Positions 43,071-52,428 are shown, numbered from the stretch's first letter. The stretch is DNA of 64,000 bases from JAVVHH01 sp965199665 (GCA_965199665.1 OZ241208.1:3038001-3102000); one strand, 5' to 3'. Translations and numbers: made by a program. The notes: generated by a model from the sequence alone, not told the origin.

Positions 43071-44003
43071 ATGAAGATCGTTGCCTGCAACAGCAACCGC
43101 CCGCTGGCGGAAGCCGTCGGCAAAGTGCTCGGGTTAGCACTGGTGAACGCTTCCGTGCGCCGCTTCTCCGACAACGAGGTTTTCGTCGAGATCCATGAGA
43201 ACGTTCGCGGCGAGGACGTGTTCGTCATCCAAAGCACGTCTTTCCCGGCCAACGACCATCTCATGGAGTTGTTGATCACGCTGGACGCGCTGCGCCGCGC
43301 TTCCGCCCGCCGCATCACCGCCGTGATCCCCTATTTCGGCTACGCCCGGCAGGACCGGAAGGTCGGCTCGCGCACGCCCATCTCCGCCAAGCTGGTCGCC
43401 AACGTCATCACGGAGGCCGGCGCCGACCGGGTTCTGACGCTCGACCTGCACTCCGGCCAGATTCAAGGCTTCTTCGACATCCCGGTCGACAATCTGTATG
43501 CCGCGCCGCTGTTCTCGCGCGACATCCATGACCGGTTCGGCAACCGCGAGCTCATGATCGTTTCGCCCGATGTCGGCGGCGTCGCCCGCGCCCGCACCAT
43601 CGCGTCTCGCCTCGACGTCGATCTCGCCATCATCGACAAGCGGCGCGAACGCGCGGGGGTGTCGGAGGTGATGAACGTCATCGGCGACGTGCGCAACAAA
43701 TCCTGCATCCTGGTCGACGATATCGTCGATAGCGGCGGCACGCTGGTCAACGCCGCCGAGGCGCTCAAGGCCAATGGCGCGCTCTCCGTCGATGTCTACG
43801 TCACCCACGGCGTGCTGTCCGGCAGCGCGGTGCCCAAGATCGAGGGCTCGTCCATGGAAAGCCTCACCATGACCGACAGCATCCGCCCCAATGAGGCCGC
43901 GCTCGGCGCCGCTAAGATCAGGGTGTTCCCCGTCGCGCCGATCCTGGCGGAAGCCATGCAGCGCATCTCCGACGAGACGTCGGTGAGCTCGCTATTCGAT
44001 TAA
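43071..44003 (+). CDS. prs: Ribose-phosphate pyrophosphokinase Prs
   Basis: A 310-residue enzyme that makes PRPP from ribose 5-phosphate and ATP. It shows FSDNEVFVEIHENVRGEDVFVIQST, PYFGYARQDRK, LDLHSGQIQGFFDIPVDNL, VSPDVGGVARAR and the PRPP loop VDDIVDSGGTL. The ATG at 43071 matches the family start MKIVACNSN, with AAGGAA upstream. Confidence 0.97.
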   Translation: MKIVACNSNRPLAEAVGKVLGLALVNASVRRFSDNEVFVEIHENVRGEDVFVIQSTSFPANDHLMELLITLDALRRASARRITAVIPYFGYARQDRKVGSRTPISAKLVANVITEAGADRVLTLDLHSGQIQGFFDIPVDNLYAAPLFSRDIHDRFGNRELMIVSPDVGGVARARTIASRLDVDLAIIDKRRERAGVSEVMNVIGDVRNKSCILVDDIVDSGGTLVNAAEALKANGALSVDVYVTHGVLSGSAVPKIEGSSMESLTMTDSIRPNEAALGAAKIRVFPVAPILAEAMQRISDETSVSSLFD

Positions 44004-44016
44004 GGAGAGGCGCTCC

Positions 44017-44586
44017 GTGCTGACCCGGCAAGCCTTCTGGTACCTCCGTCACGGCGAGACCGACTGGAACGCCCGCAACCTCGCCCAAGGCCGGACCGAC
44101 ATCCCGCTCAACGCCGTCGGTCTCGCACAGGCGGAGACCGCGGCCAAGCTGCTGGCCCATCGCGGGATCCGCACGATCGTCTCCTCCCCGCTGGGCCGCG
44201 CCAAGGCGACCGCGGAGGCGGCTGCGTCGGCGATCGGCCGCCCCATCCAGTTCGACGACGACCTGCAGGAAGTCTCCTTCGGCGATCACGAGGCCAAGCC
44301 CATGCTGGCCGAATGGTTCGACGACTGGGTGGCGGAACGATACACGCCCGCCGGGGGCGAGTCGTTCGCCACCCTGCGCGATAGGGCGGTGGCCGCGATC
44401 AACCGCGCGCTCGCGAGCGAGGCGCCCGTCCTCATCGTCGCGCACGGAGCGGTGTTCCGCGCGCTCCGCTCCGCCATGGGCCTGGAGCCCGCGGTCCGGC
44501 TCGCCAACGGCACGCCTTTCTTCTGCGAGCCCGGCCCGATTGACGCGCCCTGGACGCTCACTCCCGCGAGCGACACGCAGCCTTAA
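44017..44586 (+). CDS. Histidine phosphatase family protein
   Basis: A 189-residue phosphoglycerate-mutase-like phosphatase with the RHGETDWN motif (His12), SSPLGRAKATAEA, the acid E in LQEVSFGDHEAK and the second catalytic His in IVAHGAVFRAL. The GTG at 44017 has AAGGAGAGG just upstream. It follows prs by 13 bases, likely in one transcript. The substrate is not predictable. Confidence 0.9.
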   Translation: MLTRQAFWYLRHGETDWNARNLAQGRTDIPLNAVGLAQAETAAKLLAHRGIRTIVSSPLGRAKATAEAAASAIGRPIQFDDDLQEVSFGDHEAKPMLAEWFDDWVAERYTPAGGESFATLRDRAVAAINRALASEAPVLIVAHGAVFRALRSAMGLEPAVRLANGTPFFCEPGPIDAPWTLTPASDTQP

Positions 44587-44658
44587 CCTAAAGTTTCCGT
44601 TTGTGCGGCATAACAACCGGGCCTTGTGTCAACGGCCGGAACAGGTTTAACGCGCGCC

Positions 44659-45975
44659 ATGAGAATATCCGTGTTTGGCATCGGTTACGTCGGTGCGGTG
44701 TCGTGCGGTTGCCTGGCCTCCGCCGGGCACGAGATCGTCGGCGTCGATGTGTCGCCCGAAAAGGTCGCCATGCTGGCGCGTGGGCAATCCCCCATCGTCG
44801 AGGACGAGATCGACCAACTGATAGCCGGCGCCGTGATGGAAGGCCGCCTGCGCGCCACCATGGACGTCGCGGCGGCGGTTCGCGATACGGAGGTGTCGTT
44901 CATCTCCGTCGGCACGCCGAGCGGGCCGGATGGCAGTGTCAGTCTCCGCGCCGTGGACGAGGTGATCGCCACCATCGGCGCCGCGCTGCGCGACAAGCCC
45001 GGCGAGCACGTCGTGGTCATGCGCTCCACCGTGCCGCCCGGCACCGCCGAAGACCGCGTCATCCCCGCGCTGGAACGCCATTCCGGCAAGACCCACGGCA
45101 ACGGCTTCCGCTACTACTCCAACCCGGAGTTCCTGCGCGAAGGCAGCTCCGTGCGCGACTTCCATGCCCCGCCCTACACGTTGATCGGCGCGGCGCCTGG
45201 TGACGATGCGCCGGCCGTGCGGGAGATCTATCGCGGCGTCGCCGGCGAGGTGCATGTGGCGCCGTTCCGCGTGTCGGAATCGGTCAAGATGCTGGCCAAC
45301 GCCTACCATGCGGTGAAGCTCGCCTTCGCCAACGAGGGCGGCGCCATCCTGGCCGCGCTCGGCGTGGACGCGCGGGCAGCCTACAAGCTGTTCTGCGAGG
45401 ACCGGGTGCTGAACATCTCGTCCGCCTACCTCACGCCGGGCTTCGCCTTCGGTGGCTCGTGCCTGCCCAAGGACATGCGCAGCCTGCTGGCACTCGCCGA
45501 CCAGGCGCACGTGCCGGTGCCGTTCCTGAAGAATGTCCTGCCGAGCAACCAGGCCGTGATCGACCGCACCTACGACGCCATCGCGCGGCACGGCCGCCAG
45601 CGTGTCGCCCTGTTCGGCCTGGCCTTCAAGCAAGGCACCGACGACCTGCGCGAGAGCCCGTTCGTGGTGCTGGCCGAGAAGCTGATCGGCAAGGGCTACG
45701 AGGTCAGCATCTTCGACCGCTCCGTCCAGGTCGCGCGCCTGACGGGCAGCAACCGCGCCTATATCGAGCGCGAAATCCCGCATCTGGAGCGGCTGCTCGC
45801 CGCCGACCCGGCGGCCGCGCTGGACGGCGCCACGCTCGCCGTGATCGGCCATTGCGGCAAGCCGGACCGGCCGGCCTTGATGGCGGCCCTCAATGGCCAG
45901 CACGTGCTCGACCTCGCCGGCATCGCGGAGCTGCGCGAGCACGCCGGCATCCGCTACCAGGGCCTGTGCTGGTGA
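44659..45975 (+). CDS. GDP-mannose/UDP-glucose 6-dehydrogenase family protein
   Basis: A 438-residue nucleotide-sugar dehydrogenase: NAD motif MRISVFGIGYVGAVSCGCLA, VISVGTPS-type SFISVGTPSGPDG, SNPEFLREGSSVRDF, SESVKMLANAYHAVKLAFANE and the catalytic Cys in FAFGGSCLPKDM. The pattern is closer to GDP-mannose 6-dehydrogenase (AlgD) than to UDP-glucose dehydrogenase. It makes a uronic acid donor for an exopolysaccharide. GTGA overlap with the next glycosyltransferase. Confidence 0.88.
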   Translation: MRISVFGIGYVGAVSCGCLASAGHEIVGVDVSPEKVAMLARGQSPIVEDEIDQLIAGAVMEGRLRATMDVAAAVRDTEVSFISVGTPSGPDGSVSLRAVDEVIATIGAALRDKPGEHVVVMRSTVPPGTAEDRVIPALERHSGKTHGNGFRYYSNPEFLREGSSVRDFHAPPYTLIGAAPGDDAPAVREIYRGVAGEVHVAPFRVSESVKMLANAYHAVKLAFANEGGAILAALGVDARAAYKLFCEDRVLNISSAYLTPGFAFGGSCLPKDMRSLLALADQAHVPVPFLKNVLPSNQAVIDRTYDAIARHGRQRVALFGLAFKQGTDDLRESPFVVLAEKLIGKGYEVSIFDRSVQVARLTGSNRAYIEREIPHLERLLAADPAAALDGATLAVIGHCGKPDRPALMAALNGQHVLDLAGIAELREHAGIRYQGLCW

Positions 45976-47177
45976 CGCAGAAGCGCCTGCTGGTCCTCTC
46001 GCCGCGCTTCCTGTTCCCGCTCGACCAAGGCGGCCGCATCCGCACCGCCAACACGCTGCGGCACATGAAGGGTGGCGCGTTCCACCTGACGCTGCTCTCC
46101 CCCGCACCGGCCGACGCGGACCGCTGGGCAGCCGAAACCGATCGGCTGTGCGACCGCTTCGTCTCCTGGCCCGAGCCCCGGCCCTCGGTGCCGCGCAAGG
46201 TCGCCGCCCTGGCCGGGCGCACGCCCGTCACGGTGGCGAGCGACGACTCCGCGGCGGGCCGCGCAACCGTCGCCGCCGAGCTCGCCCGCGGGGCAGACGC
46301 GATCTTGGTCGACTTCCCGCACGCCGCCGTGCTGCTGCCGCCGAGCCTCGCCCTCCCCGCCATCCTGTTCACTCACAACGTAGAGGCGGAGATCTTCGCC
46401 CGGCACGCAGACGTGGCGAGTGGCCCCATGCGGCTCGTGTGGCGCGATCAAGCGCGCAAGATGCGCCGCTTCGAACGGGAAGCGATCGCACGCTGCCAAA
46501 AGGTGATCGCCGTCTCGAAGCGGGACGCCCACGCGCTGGAGCAGACCTACGGGATCGACGGCGTCGAGCCGATCGAGACCGGGGTGGATACCGAATTCTA
46601 CGCCTACAGCGCCCCTGTTTCGGCCCCGGCCGGCGGCGGCACGGTCGTGTTCACCGGCTCCATGGACTCGCGCTCCAACATCGACGGCATCGAGTTCCTC
46701 ATGGACGAGGTGTGGCCGAAGCTGCTCGAACGGCGGCCCCAGGCGCGCGCCGTCATCGCCGGCCGTAACCCGCCGGACCGCTTGATCGAGGCCGCTGCCG
46801 CCCACGGATTCGACTGGACCTTCACCGGCTTCGTGGACGATGTGCGCCCCTTCGTCGAGAGCGGCCACGTGTACGCCATTCCGCTGCGTGTCGGCAGTGG
46901 CACCCGGATCAAGGTGTTCGAGGCGATGGCGATGGGCTGCCCCGTGGTCTCGACCACGCTCGGCGTCGAAGGCCTCGACGTGACCGACGAAGAGAACTTC
47001 CTCCGCGCCGACACGGCAGCCGAATTCGCCGCCGCGCTCGCCCGCATCCTGGGGGATCCGGCGCTGCAGCGGCGCCTCTCGACGACCGCCCGCGACCTGG
47101 TGACCAGCCGCTTTGGGTGGGAGGTGGTCACCAAGCGCTTCGAACGGATCTGCCTGTCCGCCCTTTCGGCAGCCTGA
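45972..47177 (+). CDS. GT4-family glycosyltransferase
   Basis: A 401-residue GT-B protein: LVLSPRFLFPLDQGGRIRTANTL at the N-terminus, THNVEAEIFARHA, KVIAVSKRDA, VFTGSMDSRSNIDGIEFL and IPLRVGSGTRIKVFEAMAMGCPVVSTTLGVEGL near the donor site. Related to exopolysaccharide or stalk-forming transferases. The GTG at 45972 overlaps the dehydrogenase stop, so the two probably work on the same glycan. Confidence 0.88.
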   Translation: MTQKRLLVLSPRFLFPLDQGGRIRTANTLRHMKGGAFHLTLLSPAPADADRWAAETDRLCDRFVSWPEPRPSVPRKVAALAGRTPVTVASDDSAAGRATVAAELARGADAILVDFPHAAVLLPPSLALPAILFTHNVEAEIFARHADVASGPMRLVWRDQARKMRRFEREAIARCQKVIAVSKRDAHALEQTYGIDGVEPIETGVDTEFYAYSAPVSAPAGGGTVVFTGSMDSRSNIDGIEFLMDEVWPKLLERRPQARAVIAGRNPPDRLIEAAAAHGFDWTFTGFVDDVRPFVESGHVYAIPLRVGSGTRIKVFEAMAMGCPVVSTTLGVEGLDVTDEENFLRADTAAEFAAALARILGDPALQRRLSTTARDLVTSRFGWEVVTKRFERICLSALSAA

Positions 47178-47183
47178 ACCGCG

Positions 47184-47483
47184 CTACGGCGTCTTCGGCG
47201 CCTGCGTGCTGGCGACCTTGTCCATCAGCGTGCTGGCGGCGGCGACGCAGGCCTGTACGTTCTCCATCGCCGGGCATTTGATGTCCATCTCGGCGTCGCC
47301 CCGCCGGAAGCGGAAGAACGCCGCGCCGTCGCCTCGGCCATGGTGCATGTGCCGCATGCCGCCCCAACGCTCGCCGTGCTCCTCCGGGCCATTGGGCCCG
47401 CCGCCCGGCGGCATTTGTGCAAAGGCCGCGCCCGTGCCAGCCAGAACGGCGACGCCCGTGGCGATCAACAGGTATTTTCTCAT
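47184..47483 (-). CDS. Small secreted His/Met-rich protein
   Basis: A 99-residue protein with a clean signal peptide (MRKYLLIATGVAVLAGTGAAFA) and a mature part containing GMRHMHHGRGDGAAFF and two Cys (KCPAM, ACVAA). The His/Met cluster could bind metal. AAGGAG precedes the ATG at 47483. The family is not recognised. It is convergent with the glycosyltransferase, seven bases away. Confidence 0.75.
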   Translation of the reverse strand: MRKYLLIATGVAVLAGTGAAFAQMPPGGGPNGPEEHGERWGGMRHMHHGRGDGAAFFRFRRGDAEMDIKCPAMENVQACVAAASTLMDKVASTQAPKTP

Positions 47484-47638
47484 CGGTTTCTCCTTGCGAA
47501 GCAGGTTCGCCCCCCACTTACGGCGCGCGCGCAGCAGCCCCACACCGGCCCCGGTTGCCCTGCCCTCCCGCTTCGGCTACACCGCCGCCCACGCTGGCAC
47601 CCCTGGAGGCCGGCGCTTTTTGTGTTCAGGAGCAACCC

Positions 47639-48286
47639 ATGGCCAATGTCACCACGATCGAGGCCGAGGCGCGCGAGCGAGCCGGTAAGGGGGCGGCACG
47701 CGCAACTCGTCGGGCGGGAATGGTTCCCGCCGTCATCTACGGCGCGAAGGAAACGCCGACCATCTGCCAGCTCGACCCGCGCGTCATCATGCGCGAGCTG
47801 CATCGCGGCGGCTGGCGCTCGCGTCCCTACCAGCTCAGCGTCGGTGGCAGCACCGTGCGTGCGCTGATGCGCGAAGTTCAGTTCCACCCCGTCTCCGACA
47901 AGCCGATCCATGTCGACTTCCAGCGGCTCGCCGCCGGCGAGAAGATCCGGATCGCGGTGACGATCCAATTCCAGGGTGAAGCCGTTTCGCCCGGCGTCAA
48001 GCGGGGCGGCCTGCTCAACATCGTCCGCCCCTCGGTCGAGGTGCTGGCCGATCCGGAAACGGTGCCGGAATACTTCACCGCGGACATCAGCGCGCTGGAC
48101 ATCAACGGCTCCATCCACTGGCCCGACCTGAAGGGCACCGAAGGCGTCCAGCCGGTCGGCACGGTGGACGAGGTGACGCTGGCGACCATCACGCCGCCGA
48201 CGAAGGCCGCCGAGGCCGCGCCGGAAGCCGCCGCCGCTGCCGCGCCGGCCCGGGGCACCAAGGCGCCGGCCAAGCCCAAGAAGTAA
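47639..48286 (+). CDS. rplY: 50S ribosomal protein L25/Ctc
   Basis: A 215-residue long (Ctc-type) L25 with an N-terminal 5S-rRNA-binding domain (ARERAGKGAARATRRAGMVPAVIYG, VQFHPVSDKPIHVDF) and a TL5-like C-terminal domain. The tail is Ala/Lys/Pro-rich. The 155-base gap ahead, shared with the divergent small secreted gene, holds its promoter, which I cannot pin down. pth follows by two bases, the standard rplY-pth-ychF order. Confidence 0.95.
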   Translation: MANVTTIEAEARERAGKGAARATRRAGMVPAVIYGAKETPTICQLDPRVIMRELHRGGWRSRPYQLSVGGSTVRALMREVQFHPVSDKPIHVDFQRLAAGEKIRIAVTIQFQGEAVSPGVKRGGLLNIVRPSVEVLADPETVPEYFTADISALDINGSIHWPDLKGTEGVQPVGTVDEVTLATITPPTKAAEAAPEAAAAAAPARGTKAPAKPKK

Positions 48287-48288
48287 GC

Positions 48289-48867
48289 GTGCAGCTCTGG
48301 GTCGGGCTCGGTAACCCCGAGCCCGGCATGGCGCGCCAACGGCACAATATCGGCTTCATGGCCGTCGACCGGATCGCGCAGCGCCACGGGTTCACCCCGT
48401 GGCGCCAGCGTTTCAAGGGATGGATCGCCGAAGGCACGCTGGGCGGCAGCAAGGTGCTGGCGCTGAAGCCAGCCACCTACATGAACGCCTCCGGCGAGAG
48501 CGTGCAGGCCGCCGCGGGCTTCTTCAAAGTGGCCCCTGTCGACATCACTGCCTTTCACGACGAGCTGGACCTGATCCCCGGCAAGGTGCGGATCAAGCGG
48601 GGCGGCGGCGCGGCCGGGCATAACGGCCTGCGCAGCATGGATCGATGCCTCGGCACGCCCGATTATTGGCGGGTCCGCCTCGGCATCGGGCATCCCGGCC
48701 ACAAGGACAAGGTCACCGGGCACGTGCTCGGCGATTTCGCCAAGGTCGACCAGGCGTGGTTGGCCGAGCTGTTGGACGCGGTGGCCGACCACGCGCCGCT
48801 GCTGATCGACCGCAAGCCGGAAGAGTTCATGAGCCGGGTCGCGCTGGCAACGGGAGAGAACGCGTAG
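48289..48867 (+). CDS. pth: Peptidyl-tRNA hydrolase Pth
   Basis: A 192-residue enzyme that frees tRNA from peptidyl-tRNA. WVGLGNPEPGMARQRHNIGFM contains the catalytic His and Asn, followed by KPATYMNASGESV and HDELDLIPGKVRIKRGGGAAGHNGLRS. The GTG start lies three bases after rplY. Confidence 0.97.
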   Translation: MQLWVGLGNPEPGMARQRHNIGFMAVDRIAQRHGFTPWRQRFKGWIAEGTLGGSKVLALKPATYMNASGESVQAAAGFFKVAPVDITAFHDELDLIPGKVRIKRGGGAAGHNGLRSMDRCLGTPDYWRVRLGIGHPGHKDKVTGHVLGDFAKVDQAWLAELLDAVADHAPLLIDRKPEEFMSRVALATGENA

Positions 48868-49962
48868 ATGGGTTTCAACTGCGGCATCGTCGGGCTGCCC
48901 AATGTCGGCAAATCGACCCTGTTCAATGCGCTGACGGCGACGGTGGCGGCGCAGGCGGCGAACTACCCGTTCTGCACCATCGAGCCCAATGTCGGCCGCG
49001 TCGCGATGCCTGATCCGCGGCTGGGCGCCCTGGCAGCGATCGGCAAGTCCAAGCAGATCGTGCCCACCAGCCTCGAATTCGTGGATATCGCCGGGCTGGT
49101 GCGCGGGGCATCCAAGGGCGAGGGGCTCGGCAACCAGTTCCTGGCCAACATCCGCGAGGTCGACGCCATCGTCCACGTGCTGCGCTGCTTCGAGGATGGC
49201 GACGTGACGCATGTCGAGGGCAGCGTTGATCCCATCCGCGATGCGGAGACGGTGGAAACGGAGCTGATGCTGGCCGACCTCGACAGTCTCGAACGGCGCT
49301 TGCCGGCGCTGGTCAAGAAGGCGCGCGGCAGTGATCGCGAGGCCCAGGCCCAGGTGGCGTTAATGGAGCCCATCGTCGCCGCGCTCCAGGCTGGGGAGCC
49401 CGCGCGCACCGCCATTCCGCCCGATCAGCGGCTCGCCGCCCGCGCGTTGCAGCTCATGACCAGCAAGCCGGTGCTCTACGTCTGCAACGTGGAGGAAGGC
49501 GCGGCCGCGAGCGGCAACGCGCAGTCGGCCCGGGTCGCCGAGCGGGCCGCGGCCGAGGGGGCCGGCGTCGTGGTCGTGTCGGCCGCCATCGAGGCGGAGG
49601 TGGCGCAGTTGGCTGAAGCCGAGCGTGCCGAGTTCCTGGACGGGCTGGGCTTGAGCGATAGCGGGTTGGATCGCGTCATCCGCGCCGGCTACGAATTGCT
49701 GGGCCTGTTCACCTACTTCACCGTGGGCCCCAAGGAGACCCGCGCCTGGACGATCACGGCCGGCACCAAGGCGCCGCAGGCCGCCGCCGTGATCCACAAC
49801 GATTTCGAGCGCGGCTTCATCGCCTGCGAGACGATCGGCTACGCGGACTTCATCGCCTACAACGGCGAAGCCGGGGCCAAGGAAGCCGGCAAGATGCGCG
49901 TCGAAGGCCGCGATTACGTGGTCCGCGACGGCGACGTGCTGTTGTTCCGCTTCAACGTGTAA
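48868..49962 (+). CDS. ychF: Redox-regulated ATPase YchF
   Basis: A 364-residue Obg-family ATPase. P-loop GLPNVGKSTLFNALT, switch FVDIAGLVRGASKGEGLGNQFL, then a coiled-coil insertion and a C-terminal TGS domain ending in VEGRDYVVRDGDVLLFRFNV. The NxxE in place of NKxD (CNVEE) is the mark of ATP preference. It follows pth directly. Confidence 0.97.
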   Translation: MGFNCGIVGLPNVGKSTLFNALTATVAAQAANYPFCTIEPNVGRVAMPDPRLGALAAIGKSKQIVPTSLEFVDIAGLVRGASKGEGLGNQFLANIREVDAIVHVLRCFEDGDVTHVEGSVDPIRDAETVETELMLADLDSLERRLPALVKKARGSDREAQAQVALMEPIVAALQAGEPARTAIPPDQRLAARALQLMTSKPVLYVCNVEEGAAASGNAQSARVAERAAAEGAGVVVVSAAIEAEVAQLAEAERAEFLDGLGLSDSGLDRVIRAGYELLGLFTYFTVGPKETRAWTITAGTKAPQAAAVIHNDFERGFIACETIGYADFIAYNGEAGAKEAGKMRVEGRDYVVRDGDVLLFRFNV

Positions 49963-50048
49963 CGCTCGCCGAAATTACTCTGGTTCCGTAGACGGAACCG
50001 ATCAGGCCGCAAACGGTTATTCGTTCAGGTTGAGTGTTGGAGAGCGTC

Positions 50049-50309
50049 ATGGGTTTCATTGCTTGGATCATTCTAGGCGTCGTGGCGGGCTTCATCGCCA
50101 GCAAGATCGTCAACAAGCAGGGTGAGGGCTTCGTCGTCGACCTCATCCTCGGCATCATCGGCGCGGTCGTCGGTGGCTTCCTGTTCAACACGTTCGGCTT
50201 CGCCGGGACGACCGGCTTCAACATCTACAGCCTGTTCGTCGCCGTCATCGGCGCCATCGTCGTGCTGTGGATCTACCACGCCGTCGTGGGCCGCCGGTCC
50301 ACGCTCTAA
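50049..50309 (+). CDS. GlsB/YeaQ/YmgE-family membrane protein
   Basis: An 86-residue protein with three hydrophobic helices: MGFIAWIILGVVAGFIAS, DLILGIIGAVVGGFLF and LFVAVIGAIVVLWIYH. This is the transglycosylase-associated (stress-response) family. GGAGAGC precedes the ATG at 50049. Confidence 0.9.
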   Translation: MGFIAWIILGVVAGFIASKIVNKQGEGFVVDLILGIIGAVVGGFLFNTFGFAGTTGFNIYSLFVAVIGAIVVLWIYHAVVGRRSTL

Positions 50310-50315
50310 TCGCTC

Positions 50316-50335
50316 TCCGACCGGGTTCGGTCGGA
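50316..50335. repeat. Hairpin after the GlsB-family gene
   Basis: An 8-bp perfect stem, TCCGACCG with CGGTCGGA around a GGTT loop, seven bases past the stop codon. Probably a transcription end or mRNA-stability hairpin; no T run follows. Confidence 0.5.
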
Positions 50336-50353
50336 TCCCACGGCTAGCAGAAG

Positions 50354-50394
50354 ACGAAGCACGCCTCGGCCTATTGGTCCGGGTCGTGCTTCGT
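50354..50394. repeat. 10-bp inverted repeat ahead of the YidB-like gene
   Basis: ACGAAGCACG (50354-50363) and CGTGCTTCGT (50385-50394), 21 bases apart, lie 25 bases before the YidB-like start. It may be an operator or a terminator for the preceding gene. Confidence 0.45.
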
Positions 50395-50418
50395 GTCGTC
50401 ACGGCATAGGAGATCAGC

Positions 50419-50832
50419 ATGGGCCTGCTCGATAGCATTCTCGGAAGCCTTCTCGGGGGCAACAGCGCCAACCAGGGGCCGCTCGGCTCCATTCTTGGCT
50501 CGCTCCTCGGCGGTTCCGGCGGCGGCCTTGGCGGCGGCCTTGGCGGCCTGGTGCAGAAGATGAACCAGGCTGGCATGGGTGACGTCGTCAACTCATGGGT
50601 CGGGCACGGCGAAAACCAGCAGGTCGATCCCGGCAAGCTCGGCCAGGTGCTGGGACGCGATCAGGTGGACCAGTGGTCGCAGCAGACCGGCATGCCACAC
50701 GAGACCATCCTGTCGGAACTGTCGCGCATCCTGCCCAGCGCGGTCGACAAGATGACGCCCGGCGGTCAGCTCCCGTCCGACGGCCAGGGTGCCTCGCCGT
50801 TCGACCAGCCCGGCCTCGAACTCAAGAGCTAA
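50419..50832 (+). CDS. YidB/DUF937 family protein
   Basis: A 137-residue protein. The N-terminus MGLLDSILGSLLGG, a Gly-rich middle, then VVNSWVGHGENQQVDPGKLGQVLG and ILPSAVDKMTPGGQLP, as in YidB (DUF937). Function unknown. AGGAGATC precedes the ATG. Its stop overlaps that of the convergent ABC ATPase by two bases. Confidence 0.9.
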   Translation: MGLLDSILGSLLGGNSANQGPLGSILGSLLGGSGGGLGGGLGGLVQKMNQAGMGDVVNSWVGHGENQQVDPGKLGQVLGRDQVDQWSQQTGMPHETILSELSRILPSAVDKMTPGGQLPSDGQGASPFDQPGLELKS

Positions 50833-51563
50833 CTTTCCAACGCCACGCTGAGACGACGGAGTTCGGCCGTGTGCTCGTTGAGCACGCGGCCTTTTCGTAG
50901 GTCGTCGGCGCCGACCACCTCCACGATCCGTCCGCCCTGCATCACCGCGATGGTCGGGCAGATATGCGCCGTGACGGCCAGGTTGTGACTGACCAGCACA
51001 AAGGTAAGCCCGCGCTGCTGCTGTAGGTCGCGCAACAGGTTCAGGATTTCCGCCTGCACCGATACGTCCAGCGCGCTGGTCGGCTCGTCGAGGAGCAGGA
51101 CGTCCGGCTCGGACATCAAGGCGCGCGCGATGGCGACCCGCTGGCGCTGGCCGCCCGAGAGCTGGTGCGGATAGCGGAAGCGCGCGCTGGCCGGCAGCGC
51201 CACGTCGGCGAGCGCGCGGGCGATGCGGGCGTCGCGATCAGCCATGCCGTGCACGATCAACGGCTCGCTGAGCGCGCGGTCGACCGTCTGGCGTGGGTGC
51301 AGCGAGCCGTAGGGGTCCTGGAACACCATCTGCACGCGGCGGAAGAAGTCCCGGCCGCGCTTGGGTGTCATGGCGGCGCCGCCGATCGTCATGCGGCCGC
51401 TCCAGGCCGGGTTGAGGCCGGACAGGGCGCGCAGGATGGTGCTTTTGCCGGAACCGCTCTCGCCCACCAGCCCGAAGCTTCCGCCCGCCGGCACGGCGAA
51501 CGACACGCCGTGCACGATCTCGGCCGTGCCGATGCGGACCCTGAGGTCCTCGACCTCGATCAT
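50829..51563 (-). CDS. Dipeptide/nickel ABC transporter ATPase (DppF-like)
   Basis: A 244-residue ATPase: Walker A GESGSGKST, QMVFQDPYGSLHPRQTV, signature LSGGQRQRVAIARALM, Walker B VLLLDEPTSALD and H-loop VLVSHNLAV. The ATG at 51563 gives the family start MIEVEDLRVRIG. It lacks the C-terminal oligopeptide (OppF) extension. Last gene of the SBP-DppBCDF-type operon. Confidence 0.93.
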   Translation of the reverse strand: MIEVEDLRVRIGTAEIVHGVSFAVPAGGSFGLVGESGSGKSTILRALSGLNPAWSGRMTIGGAAMTPKRGRDFFRRVQMVFQDPYGSLHPRQTVDRALSEPLIVHGMADRDARIARALADVALPASARFRYPHQLSGGQRQRVAIARALMSEPDVLLLDEPTSALDVSVQAEILNLLRDLQQQRGLTFVLVSHNLAVTAHICPTIAVMQGGRIVEVVGADDLRKGRVLNEHTAELRRLSVALES

Positions 51564-51582
51564 GGCTGCGCCCGTTCGCTGA

Positions 51583-52428
51583 TCATGGCTGCGCCCAGGC
51601 GGGGTCGCGCTGCAGGGTGGGCAGGCGCTCGGTGGGATGGGTGAGCGAGGGCATGCAGGACAGCAGGCCGCGCGTGTAGGGGTGCGTCGCGCGGCCGAGC
51701 TCGCTGGCCCGCAACTCCTCCACCACCCGGCCGGCATACATCACCGCGACCCGGTCGCAGAAATGGCCCACCAGCGGCAGGTCGTGGCTGATCAGCATCA
51801 GCCCCATGCCGCGCCGGCTGACCAGGTCCTCGATGAGGCGCAGGATTTCGGCCTGCACGGTGGCGTCCAACGCCGATGTCGGCTCGTCGGCGATCAGCAG
51901 CTCGGGGTCGGGCGCGAGCATGGTGGCGATCATGACGCGCTGGCCCATGCCGCCGGAGAGCTCGTGCGGATAGGCGTCGGCCACGCGCGCCGGGTCGCGG
52001 ATGCGGACCTGATCGAGCAGCTCGATCGCGGCTTGGCGGGCGGCGCGTCGGCTGCCGCCTTTGTGCGCCCGCCAGGCTTCCGCGATCTGGTCGCCCGCGG
52101 TCATGACCGGATTGAGCGAGTATTTCGGATCCTGCAGGATCAACCCGGCGCGCCGGCCCCGGATGCCGCGCATCTGCCGCTCGGACGCGGCGAGCACGTC
52201 GATGCCGTCGAAGGCGAGACGATCGGCGGAGATGGTCGCCTGCGCTGGCAGCAGCTTGAGCAGCGAGCGCGCGGTGAGCGACTTGCCAGACCCGCTTTCC
52301 CCGACGATGCCGAGCTTCTCCGGCCCGAGCGTCATCGATACCCCGTGCACCGCGTCGACCGGGCCGGAGGGTGACGGGAAGGCGATGCGGAGATTCTTGA
52401 TCTCGACCAGCATGGAAGACGGCGCCAT
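51583..52428 (-). CDS. Dipeptide/nickel ABC transporter ATPase (DppD-like)
   Basis: A 281-residue ATPase: Walker A GESGSGKSLTARSLLKL, LILQDPKYSLNPVMT, signature LSGGMGQRVMIATML, Walker B LLIADEPTSALD and the C-terminal HPYTRGLLSCMPSL of the OppD/DppD family, though with only one Cys near the usual cluster region. The start overlaps the permease stop by one base (TGATG). Confidence 0.93.
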   Translation of the reverse strand: MAPSSMLVEIKNLRIAFPSPSGPVDAVHGVSMTLGPEKLGIVGESGSGKSLTARSLLKLLPAQATISADRLAFDGIDVLAASERQMRGIRGRRAGLILQDPKYSLNPVMTAGDQIAEAWRAHKGGSRRAARQAAIELLDQVRIRDPARVADAYPHELSGGMGQRVMIATMLAPDPELLIADEPTSALDATVQAEILRLIEDLVSRRGMGLMLISHDLPLVGHFCDRVAVMYAGRVVEELRASELGRATHPYTRGLLSCMPSLTHPTERLPTLQRDPAWAQP

